This document shows, piece by piece, positions 36,795-48,456 of a DNA stretch of 64,000 bases. The notes under the pieces are model-generated. The model had not been told where the DNA came from, ran no database searches, and saw only the letters and a program-made list of their open reading frames with translations. Location: the NCBI GenBank assembly GCA_933228675.1, contig OW121744.1, positions 23,276,640-23,340,639 of the forward strand, written 5' to 3'. Position 1 is the stretch's first letter; each line of letters begins with the position of its first letter. This stretch comes from Stomorhina lunata. Taxonomy: Eukaryota > Arthropoda > Insecta > Diptera > Rhiniidae. The position numbers and the translations under genes are program-made.

Positions 36795-39455
36795 TATCAT
36801 TAGTGATACATTTTTTGCAGAAAATTGTCATCAGTGTTAAATATCCATATAAAAGTTTTATTACTAAATACAAACATTTTCTATAGAAAATTATTATAAC
36901 TGATACCTTTTTTTTAAAAAATTATCATTAGTGATACATCTTCTTTAGAATTTTATCATCTGAGATACACCATATGTAGAAAATTATCATCAGTCATGTA
37001 ATTTCTATAGAAAATTATCATCAGATACATTTTCTTAAAAAAAATTATCATCAGTGATACATTTTTGATAGCAAATTATCATTAGTGGTACATTTTTTTT
37101 TTTATTAAAAATTATCATTCGTAAAACATTTTTTATAGAAAATTATTATCAGTGATATATTTTTAAAAGAAAAATATAATAACGATACATTATCGGAACA
37201 AAATTGGCATTAGAAATAGATTTGTTATAAAAACTTGTTATCAATAATGAATTTTTTACAGAAATTTGTTATCAGTGATATATTTTCTATAAAAAAATAT
37301 TATTAGTGATACACTTCCTATTGAAGGATTTAATCAGTGATACATTTTCTATAGAAAGTGATCATCAGTGATGCATTTCCTATAGAAAATTATCATCAGG
37401 GATAAATTTTTTATAGAAAATTATTATCAGTGATAAATTTTTAATAGAACATTATCATAAGTGATACATTGTCTAAACAAAATTGTCATTATATAAAATT
37501 ATTACCAGTAATGAATTTTTTATAGAAATTTATTATGATATATTTTCAGTAGTAAATTATCATCAGTGATACGTTTTGTATGGGAATTTATCATCAGTGA
37601 TACATTTTCTCTAGAAAATTATCGTCATTGATATATTTTCTATAGAAAATTATCGTCAGTGATATATTTTCTATAGAAAATTATAGTCAGTGAGATATTT
37701 TCTATAGAAAATTATCGTCAGTGATATATTTTCTATAGAAAATTATCTTCAGTTATACATTTTATTTTAAAAATTGTCATCAGTGATTTTCATTTTCCTC
37801 AGAAAATATCACTGACGATCATTTTCTTTAGAAAATGATCATCAGTAATGCATTTTCTAAAGAAAATTATCATTAAGAGACATTTTCTTAAATAAATTAT
37901 CATAAGTGATACATTTTTCATAGAAAATGATCATAACATTTTCAATAAAAATTATCATCAGTGATACATTTTCTACAAAAAAATTATTATCAGTGACACA
38001 TTTTCTATAAAAAATTATCATTAGTGTTACATTTTAAATAGAAAGCTATCATCAGTGATACATTTTCATTGAAAATTATCATTAGTGTTAAATTTTCTAT
38101 AGAAACTATCATCAATGCACATTTTCTATAGAAAATTATCATCACGGATACATTTTTTTATAAAAAATGATCATCACTGATATATTTTTTATAAAAAATT
38201 ATCATCAGTGATACATTTTCTATAGAAAAGTATGTTAAATGATACATTCTCAATAGAAACTTATCATCAGGGATACATTTTTTTTAGAAAATTATCGTCT
38301 TTAAAAAAATAACGCCAGTGATAAATTTTCAGTAAAATATGGCCATCAGTGATATAGTTTCTTTAGAAACTTATCATCAGTAAAGCCCTATGCTCCACTG
38401 GGAATCAAAGATAACAGAAGAAGAAGCATATTCTATAGAAAATTATAATTAGTGATACATTATCTGTGATACATTTTTTAAATTTTCTATAGAAAATTAT
38501 CATTAGTGATATATTCAATATAGATAATTATGGTCAGTGATACTTTTCTATTGAAAATACATCTTATATTGAAAATTATCATCAGTGATAAAATTTTTAT
38601 AGAAAATAATAATCAGTGATAAATTTTCTTCAGAAAATTATCATTAGTGATAAATTTTCTATAGAAATTATCATCATTGCACATTTTCTATAAAAAATTA
38701 TCATCAGTGATATATTTTCTATAGAAAATTATCATCACGGATACATTTTTTTATAAAAATGATCATCACTGATACATTTTTTTATAAAAAATTGTCATCA
38801 GTGATACATTTTCTATAGAAAATTATGTTAAATGATACATTTTCAATAGAAACTTATCATCAGGATTACATTTTGTTTTAGAAAATTATCGTCTTTAGTA
38901 AAATATCGCCAGGGATAAATTTTCTATAAAACATGATCATCAGTGATATAGTTTCTTTAGAAAATTATCATATATAGAAAATTATTATCAGTGATATATT
39001 TTATATATGTAAGAATCATCAGTGATACATTTAAAAAAAAAAAATTATCATCAGTGATACATTTTCTATAGAAAATTATTATTAGTGATACATTTGATAT
39101 AGAAAATTATCATCAGTGATACACCTTTTATAGAAAGTAATCATCAGTGATAAAATTTTTATAGAAAATAATTATCAGTGATAAATTTTCTACAGAAAAT
39201 TATCGACGGTGATACATTTTCTGTAGAAAATTACCATCAGTATCACATTTTGCATAGAAGTATTTTATCAGTGATACATTTTCTATAAAAAATTATCATC
39301 AGTGATACATTTTCTATAGAAAATTATCATCAGTGATACATTTTCTTTAAAAATTTGTGATACATTTTCTAATGAAAATTATCATCAGCGACACATTTCT
39401 CAAGAAAATTATCATCAGTGATACATTTTCTATAGAATATTATCACTAGTAATAC
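36795..39455. repeat. Family C satellite, block 3
   Basis: 31-bp units, more diverged than block 1. A segment with the marker ATCGTCTTTA recurs at 38294 and 38888 (594-bp offset), showing a duplication of about 19 units. A 45-bp foreign insert lies at 38384-38428. Confidence 0.93.
38384..38428 (+). mobile_element. Possible 3' tail of a non-LTR retrotransposon
   Basis: The only non-satellite insert in this block: GCCCTATGCTCCACTGGGAA then ATCAAAGATAACAGAAGAAGAAG. Short GAA-repeat tails after a TATGCTCC phrase resemble the 3' ends of some fly non-LTR elements. That is from memory, not a search. A fragment truncated to about 45 bp would be normal for such elements. Confidence 0.35.
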
Positions 39456-40799
39456 TTTTCTTCTTGAATTCCAGTTTTATTGGCTGCAACATAGACCAAA
39501 TATAATCCATGGAACATTTAAAGTTAATTATCGTGCCTATTGTTTGCTTTGTCCTATTTAAGGGTTGGAAATCTGTTTCCAAATGAGATTATAATGTCAT
39601 ATCAAAGTAAACAGTTAGAAAACATACCCATTAACAAGGATAAAACTAGAAAATATACCGCAGTAAATGTCCTTTAATGCCACTATCTCCAGCGGAAAGT
39701 TAATATATTAGGGGGATCCATATATTGATTTCAGTTAATGAAAAGAATAATAATTTTAGATCAATTATTGAAGGTTAAAAAGATCTGTAGGCTAATATTA
39801 AATAAAAAAAATATATGTACAAGATTTTGAGGGTCTCTGGCTTTTTCTTAAAAGTTAAGATTTTCGATGATTTAGGTCAAGCTATACAGCCAAAATGTTT
39901 AAACAGTCTTCATATATTGACCTTTTTATAGTTTGAGGTTAATTTCTATAGTAGCTTTAACCAGAGTCAACAGCGCGTTGTCCACCCTAATATACTTAGT
40001 TGCTCTTTAGCAAAAGAGTTATAAATACGACTTTAAAACAACATCTAACATCAGTTCTAATACTATCAGCATTGTTTGGTTTACAATTGCTACTAATGCC
40101 AGCTATTTATTATCCAAAAATACAACATTTCCTATAAATAAAATAGCATTAGTTACACTGTGCTACAAAAAAAATATGTACAATGTTATATATGTATAGA
40201 AATGTCAAAAATATAAAATAAGGATTTTGAATAGGATTTAACCATATCTTTAAGATTTGGGAGTTTCAAAACAAGCCTTAAAAATGTAATTCGAGTCTCA
40301 TAGACGAATCATCAGTGATTTGTCAACATTTGAATAACAATTTTCAATGATTTTTGTACAGAAAATTGTTGACATTTTTGTGACTACCGAACACTGTGCA
40401 TTACTTGTAAAATTATGTGGTCATGTATTTGCGCTAACCATGTGTATGTAGTACATACATTTTTCAAAATAAAATGTACTTAAAACCTTTTTTTGGTTGT
40501 AATGGTGTCCACAGAATAATTATCCTTGACATTATTATGTTTTTGTCAGTTGTACATGTGAATGTATGTATGTTATATGTGTATGTTTTTTGTATGGCGT
40601 TGTTTTACAATATAGGTTTACACAAACATGTGTACAATATTAACCAAATAGTGGACGTGTTATGACTACAAAAGTGTTGAATAAAATTAATAAAAATATC
40701 TACTATATTCGTATGAGTATTTTCAAAGTTTTTTATATTAATTTTATGTAAAAATTTATTTTATTCAAATGAGTTACAAACAATAGCTTCTAATGAAAT
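39456..40799. other. Non-satellite spacer between family C blocks 3 and 4
   Basis: Unique AT-rich sequence. A 63-codon plus-strand frame at 40474 has a hydrophobic stretch but no gene context, so I do not call it. Phrases TTACACTGTGC (14548, 40152) hint at old dispersed repeats. Confidence 0.4.
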
Positions 40800-43115
40800 T
40801 TCAAATTATCACCAGTAATAAAATTTCTATAGAAAATTATCACCAGTGACGAAATTTTTATAGAAAATTATCACCAGTGATAACACTTTCATCAGTGATA
40901 CATTTTCTATAAAAATTTATCATCAGTGATAAATTTTCTAAAGAAAATTTATTACCGATGAATAAATGTTCTGTAGAAAATTATCATCAGTGATAACTTT
41001 TTTGCGGAAAATTATCATCAGTGATTAATTTTCATTAAAAATTATCATTAGTTATAAATTTTCTAAAGAAAATTATCATCACTAACAAATTCTTTATAGA
41101 AAATTATCAGTGATAATTTTCCTTGAAAATTATCAGTGATAATTTTCCTTGAAAATTATCAGTGATAATTTTCCTCGAAAATTATCAGTGATAATTTTCC
41201 TTTAAAATTATCAGTGATAATTTTCCCTGAAAATTATCAGTGATAATTTTTATCAGTGATAATTTTCCTTGAAAATGATTAGTGATAATTTTCTTTGAAA
41301 ATTATCATCCGTTATAATTTTTGTACAGAAAATTATAATCAGTGATACATCTTCCACAGAAATTTATCTCAGTGATACATTTTCTACAAAATTTTGTTAT
41401 TTGTGATAAATTTTTTAAGAAAATGATCATTAGTAACAAATTTTCTATAGGAAATTATCATCAGTAATAAATTTTTTATAGAAAACTATTATCGGTGAAA
41501 AATTTTCTATAAAAAATTATCATCAGTGATAAATTTCCTACAGAAAATTATCATCTGTAATAAACATTTTACAGAAAATTATCTTCAGTGAAAAATTTTC
41601 TATAGAAAATTATAATCAGTGATACATTTTTTATAGAAAATTATCATCAGTGATAAATTTTCAATAGAAAATTATCATAAGTGATACATTTTTTATAGAA
41701 AATTATCATCAGTGACAAATTTTCTATAGAAAATTATAATCAGTGACAAATTTTCTATTGAAAATTACCATCAGTGGTAAATTGTCTATAGAAAATTGTC
41801 ATCAGTGATAAATTATCTATTAAAAATTATCATCAGCGATAAGTTTTCTATTGAAAATTATCATTAGTGATACATCTTTAATGGAGTATATCAGTAATAA
41901 ACTATCTTTAGCAGATTGTAATCAGCGATAAATTTTCTAAAGAAAATTATCATTAGTGATAAATTTTCTTTTGAAAATTGTCATCAGTGGTAAATTTCTG
42001 ATAGAAAATTATCATCAGTGATAAATTTTCTATAGGAAATTATCATCAGTGATAAATTTTCTATAAAAATTATCATCAGTGATAAATTTTCTAAAAAAAT
42101 ATCATCAATGATATATTTTCTATAGAAAATTATCATCCGTGATAAATTTTCTATAGAAAATTATCATCAGTGATAAATTTTCTATAGAAATTTATCATTA
42201 GTGATAAATTTTCTGTAGAAAATTATCATCATTGATAAATTTTCTATAGGAAATTATCATCAGTGATAAATTTTCTATAGAAATTTATCATAAGTGATAC
42301 ATTTTTTATTTTAGATTATCATCCTTAATAAATGTTCTGTAAAAAATCGTCATCAGTGATAAATTTTCTATAGAAAATTATCTTCAGTGATAAATTTTCT
42401 ACAGAAATTTATCAGCAGAGATAAATTTTCTACGGAAATGTATCGGCAGTGATAAATTTTCCACAGAAATTTATCAGCAGTGATAAATTTTAACGTTTTA
42501 ACATCATCAGTTATAAATTTTCTATAGAAAATTATGATCAGTAATAAATATTCTATATAAAATTATCATCAGTGATAAATTTTCAATAGGAAATTATCAT
42601 CAGCCAAAAATTTTGTAAAAAAAATGTGTCATCAGTAATAAATTTTTGAGAAAAAATTATAATCAGTGATAAATTTTTGTAGAAAATTATCACCAATGAT
42701 AAATTTTCTATAGAAATTCATCATAAGTGCTAAATTTTTTATAGCTAATTATCATCTGTGATAAATTTTTTATAGAAAATTGTTATCAGTGGTAAATCGT
42801 CTATAAAAAATATAATCAGTGATAAATTTTCTATAGAAAATTGTAATCAGTTATAAATTTTCTATAGAAAATCATCATCATTGGTGAATTTTTTATAGAA
42901 AATTATCATCATCTATAGAAAATTATCATAAAATTAAGAAAGATATAATCCCTAATAAATTTTCTATATAAAATTATTATTTGTGGTAAATTTTCTATAA
43001 AAAATTGTTATCAATGTTAAACTTTCTGTAGAAAATTCATCAGTGATAAATTTTCTATAGACAATTATCATCCTTAATAATTTTTTTGCTGATCAATGAT
43101 TATCAGTGAAATTAT
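40800..43115. repeat. Family C satellite, block 4
   Basis: Same family, but most units read GATAAATTTTC where blocks 1-3 have GATACATTTTC, so this block has its own subfamily. It includes a recently amplified 26-bp variant at 41098-41290. Confidence 0.94.
41098..41290. repeat. 26-bp palindromic sub-array
   Basis: Seven nearly identical units of GAAAATTATCAGTGATAATT plus TTCCTT, starting at 41103, 41129, 41155, 41181 and so on. AAAATTATCA and TGATAATTTT are perfect complements around a single central G, so each unit can form a 20-nt stem. Homogeneity much higher than the surrounding block suggests recent expansion. Confidence 0.9.
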
Positions 43116-43743
43116 GATGCTTGTAAGCTACATATTTTCTAGAAATGGTATAGGGTATTAAAACATTGAAATGTTTACAGAATGTATTTTACATTTACTC
43201 TTTAATGAAACAGTCCAAATGCTGTAGTTTAAAAACAAGGACATACTTTTCATTTTCTTTTTTTATCGACCGAAAAATCAAAAAAAAAAAAAAGACATGA
43301 CAGTTTTTGTGACATCCAGAAAGTGAACGAGTAGACACTCATTCGTGTTTACAAGTATTTTTGTATTTTTTATTAGTTACTGTTTTTACAGGTGTCATTT
43401 TTTTCTTGTTCTACGAAATTAACTTGACCTGACATGTGGACACTTTGTATTCGTTTCCTTTTTTGGTAGTAATTTTTTTGTTGTTGTCGTTCTGTTGAAT
43501 TGTGTTGAAACATGATTGTGCTTGCACATTTGTTTAATATAATCACAACAGTCATTCGTACACATGGACATACCTGCAAAGAAAGAAAAAAGAAAATATT
43601 TAAAAAATACAAAATATTAAATTCAGTTTGTTTGTAAATAATACAAAAGCTGAAAGTGTGAAAAATGTTGGGAAAATTTTGAGTGAAATTATTCTATAAA
43701 TTAAGTATGTAAAGTAATGCATACTAACATACATATATAAACT
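43116..43743. other. Non-coding, with a possible minus-strand exon
   Basis: On the minus strand a very strong acceptor (TTTTTTCTTTCTTTGCAG, AG at 43574-43573) precedes a CAA-rich stretch (CAACAGAACGACAACAACAA) of the type found in fly untranslated exons. A frame of about 66 codons follows. No donor or partner exon is clear, so I do not call a gene. Confidence 0.3.
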
Positions 43744-44815
43744 TATGTATGTATGTATGTATGTATGTATGTATGTATGTATGTATGTATGTATGTATGT
43801 ATGTATGTATGTATGTATGTATGTATGTATGTATGTATGTATGTATGTATGTATGTATGTATGTATGTATGTATGTATGTATGTATGTATGTATGTATGT
43901 ATGTATGTATGTATGTATGTATGTATGTATGTATGTATGTATGTATGTATGTATGTATGTATGTATGTATGTATGTATGTATGTATGTATGTATGTATGT
44001 ATGTATGTATGTATGTATGTATGTATGTATGTATGTATGTATGTATGTATGTATGTATGTATGTATGTATGTATGTATGTATGTATGTATGTATGTATGT
44101 ATGTATGTATGTATGTATGTATGTATGTATGTATGTATGTATGTATGTATGTATGTATGTATGTATGTATGTATGTATGTATGTATGTATGTATGTATGT
44201 ATGTATGTATGTATGTATGTATGTATGTATGTATGTATGTATGTATGTATGTATGTATGTATGTATGTATGTATGTATGTATGTATGTATGTATGTATGT
44301 ATGTATGTATGTATGTATGTATGTATGTATGTATGTATGTATGTATGTATGTATGTATGTATGAATGTATGCATGCATGTATGTTTGTATGCATGTATGT
44401 ATGTATGTATGCATGTATGCAAGTATGTATGTATGTGTGTATGTATGTTTGCATGTATGTATGTATGTATGTATGTATGTATGTATGTATGTATGTATGT
44501 ATGTATGTATGTATGTATGTATGTATGTATGTATGTATGTATGTATGTATGTATGTATGTATGTATGTATGTATGTATGTATGTATGTATGTATGTATGT
44601 ATGTATGTATGTATGTATGTATGTATGTATGTATGTATGTATGTATGTATGTATGTATGTATGTATGTATGTATGTATGTATGTATGTATGTATGTATGT
44701 ATGTATGTATGTATGTATGTATGTATGTATGTATGTATGTATGTATGTATGTATGTATGTATGTATGTATGTATGTATGTATGTATGCATGTATGTATGT
44801 ATGTATGTATGTATG

Positions 44816-44846
<31 letters not shown>

Positions 44847-44924
44847 GTAAGTATGTAAGTAAGTATGTATGTATGTATGTATGTATGTAAGTATGTATGT
44901 ATGTATGTATGTATGTATGTATAT
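43744..44924. repeat. (GTAT)n tetranucleotide microsatellite, ~1.18 kb
   Basis: About 290 copies of GTAT. From 43744 to 44362 there is no interruption that I can see. A cluster of point variants follows at 44363-44455 (GAAT, GCAT, TTTG, GTGT), then a second near-perfect tract to 44840 and an AAGT-interrupted end. All three frames on each strand stay open in long runs (MYVC, HTYI), which are not proteins. Confidence 0.98.
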
Positions 44925-45029
44925 AAAATTATATTCATTAAGGTGACCTAAACCCCATTGAAATAAAACAAAAATTTTGGTTGCCCTTCTAGAGTAAATC
45001 TTGGTCCATTATTAGAAAGCAAACGGACA

Positions 45030-47650
45030 ATTTTTCTACAGAAAAATTAACATTATAAAAAAATTTTATAATGTAAATTTTTCTTATAAAATGTTTTCTA
45101 TAGAAAATGTTCATTATAAAATTTTTTCCATAGAAAAATTTTTATTATAAAATTTTTTCTATAGAAAGATTTTCATTATAAAATTTTTTCTGCAAAAAAC
45201 TTTTCATTATGAAATATTTTCTATAGAAAATTTTCATTATAAAATTTTTTCTTTAGAAAAATTTTCATTATAAAATTTTTTGTATAGAAAAATTTTCATT
45301 ATGAAATTTTTTCTATAAAAACTTTCATTTCAAAATTTTTTGTGTAGAAAAATATTCATTATAAAATTTTTTCTATAGATAAATGTTCATTATAAATGTT
45401 TTTCTATAGAAAAATTTTCATTATAAAATTTTTCCTATAGAAAAATTTTCATTATAAATTTTTTTCTATAGAAAAATTTTCATTATAAAATTTTTCCGAT
45501 AGAAAAATTTTCATTATAATTTTTTTTCTATAGAAAAATGTTCATTATAAATTTTTTTCTACAGAAAAAGTTTCATAATCAAATTTTCATAATAAAATTT
45601 ATTTTTAGAAAAACTTTCATTTCAAAATTTTTTCTGTAGAAAAATTTTCATTTCAAAATTTTTCCTATAAAAAAAAAAGGTTTCCCCACCAACATTTTTT
45701 GGTTTTATCAAAAAACTATTTATTACAATAATAAATAATTGTAATAAATTGGGATTCTTAGTGCAATACACTACAGTAAAACTTTTTAAAAAAATTTTAA
45801 TTTTAAAATTTTTTCTACTGAAAAATTTTCATTATTAAATTTTTTCTACTGAAAAATTTTTATTATAAAATTTTTTCTACTGAAAAATTTTCATTATAAA
45901 ATTTTTTCTACTGAAAAATTTTCATTATAAAATTTTTTCTACTGAAAAATTTTCATTATAAAATTTTTTCTATAGAAAAATTTTCATTATGAAATTTTTC
46001 TAAAGAAAAATTTTCATAACAAAATTTTTTCTATAGAAAAATTTTCATTATAAAATTTTTTCTATAGAAAAAAATGTATACTAATATTTTTTCTATAGAA
46101 AAATGTTCGTTTTAAAATTTTTTCTATAGACAAATTTTCATTATAAAATTTTTTGTATACAAAAATTTTTATTATAAAATTTTTTCGTGAAAAATTTTCA
46201 TTATAAAATTTTTTCTATGGAAAACTTTTCATTATAAATTTTTTTCTATAGAAAAATTTTCACTATAAAATTTTTTCTAGTGAAAAATTTTCATTATAGA
46301 ATTTTTTCTTTAGAAAAATTTTCATTATAAAATTTTTTTTATAGAAAAATTTTTATTATACAATTTTATCTTCAAAAATTTTCATTATAAAATTTTTTCT
46401 ATAGAAAAAATTCATCATGAAGTTTTTTTAAAATTTTCATTATAAAATTTTTTCTATACAAAAATTTTCATTATGAAATTTTTCTAAAGAAATATGAAAA
46501 TTTTAGAATTTTAGAATTTTTTCTTTAGAAAAATTTTCATTATAAAATTTTTTTTATAGAAAAATTTTTATTATACAATTTTTTATTGAAAAATTTTCAT
46601 TATAAAATTTTTTCTATAGAAAAAAATTTATATTAACATTTTTTCTATAGAAAAATTTTCATTATAAAATTTTTGTGTATAGAAAAATTTTTATTATAAA
46701 ATTTTTTCTTGAAAAATTTTCATTCTAAAATTTTTTCTATGGAAAACTTTTCATTATAAATTTTTTTCTATAAAAAAATTTTCACTATAAAATTTTTCTA
46801 GTGAAAAATTTTCATTATAGAATTTTTTCTTTCGACAAATTTTCATTATAAAATTTTTTCTACAGAAAAATTTTTATTATACAATTTTTTCTTGTAAAAT
46901 TTTCAATATAAAATTTTTTCTATAGAAAAAAATTCATCATGAAGTTTTTTCAAAAGAAAATATTTATTATAAAATTTTTTTCTATAGAAAAATGTTCATT
47001 ATAAAATTTTTTCTATTGAAAAATTTTTATTATAAAATTTTTTTGTGGAAAATTTGTTTTCTTAAAAAATTTTCATTGTAAAATCTTTTCTATAGAAACA
47101 AATTTATTTTAAATTTTTTTTTTATAAAAAAATGTTCATTATAACATTTCTATAAAAAAATTTCATTATAAAATTTTTTCTATAGAAAAATTTTCATTAT
47201 GAAATTTTGTCTATAGAAAAATTTTCAATATATTTGTTTTCTATACAAAAATTTCCATTATAAAATTTTTTTTATATAAAAAATTTCATAAGATTTTTTT
47301 TTTAGAAAAATTTTCATAATAAGATTTTTTCTTTAGAAAAATTTTCATTATAAAATTTTTTCTTCAAAAATTTTCATTATAAAATTTTTTCTATAGAAAA
47401 AGTTTCATAATGATAATTTTTTTTTTTGATTTTCATTTCAAAATTTTTCTATAGAAAAATTTTCATTTCAAAATTTTTCTATTGAAAAATTTTCATTTCA
47501 AAATTTTTCTATAGAAAAATTTTCATTACAAAATTTTTTATATAGAAAAATTTTCATTATACAATTTTTTCTATAGACAAATTTTCATTTCAAAATTTTT
47601 TCTATAGAAATATTATAAAATTTTTTCTATAGTAAAATTTGTAATATAGA
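45030..47650. repeat. Family D satellite, 31-bp unit
   Basis: About 80 units of TTTTTTCTATAGAAAAATTT plus TCATTATAAAA. It shares the CTATAG palindrome with families A-C; the TTCATTATAAA linker is family-specific. A five-unit run with CTACTG instead of CTATAG (45815-45960) is locally amplified. The CTATGGAAAACTTTTCATTA marker recurs at 46215 and about 46736, a 521-bp higher-order duplication. A non-satellite insert at about 45668-45790 contains the hairpin ATTACAATAATAAATAATTG. Confidence 0.93.
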
Positions 47651-48456
47651 CATTTGTTTTCATGCTATGCTCAAAATCATCGCATGATCAAATGCACAGT
47701 TTACGATTAAATTCATTTTAAATTATTTTCAGTGGCGCCACCTGGCGCCACCAACTTAGAACCCTTTGTCGGCTCATACGCAACAACTTTGCTTAAGATC
47801 ATAGAATAATCAAATGCAATCAATTTATTTTAGTATGATATTTCTCAAAAACAAAAAGAACTAATTTCCCCTATGTGCGCCCATAGAAAGTTGTCCGATT
47901 TGGCTCAAATTTCCAAACTCTATTATTACAATATTCCGTACAACAACATTTTTAAATTCAAGAAATTAATTTTGGCTTTCACCTTTAAATATTTAAAACT
48001 ATTATAGACTATAAAACTGATTCGTATTACATATTTTTCTTTTCGCAAATTTTTAGCCTAAAAGCAATGACACAAATACGAGGGCTGTCTTATATGATTT
48101 CTATAGATAAGTTTGATATTTTTCTAATGTTTTGACTTTTGAATATTATTTGTTTTAAGTATAGAAATTTCGTCTTAATTGAAGTGGAAAAGGTGCTTGT
48201 AAAACTGTATGTAAATCGGTATTTATTATCATAAAGACTATTTTAAAAGCTATAAAACAATTTTCGACTATATTTATTTACTTTTTCTCTAATCTCAAAA
48301 CATAATTATCTACCCTCGTAAAATTCAAAATTCAGTTTACAATTTATATATGTATGTATGTTAAAAATTTAATTCCTTTTAACAAGAGCAAAACCAAATG
48401 TACAAAATTTCGTGTTAAAAAAAACATCACTCGCTTCAATTTTGTACTGTATTTAT
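47651..48456. repeat. 132-bp-cassette copy and flanking repeat debris
   Basis: Bases 47651-47830 match the 26.2-26.9 kb cassette (GATCAAATGCACAGTTTACG, GGCGCCACCTGGCGCCACC, CGGCTCATACGCAACAACTT). The rest is AT-rich and non-coding; phrases such as TTGTCCGATTTGGCTCAAAT resemble generic insect repeat tails. Confidence 0.6.

Noticed and set aside
43600..44938. Frames of 160-404 codons reading HTYI or MYVC
   Set aside because: Pure translation of the (GTAT)n microsatellite in all frames and both strands.
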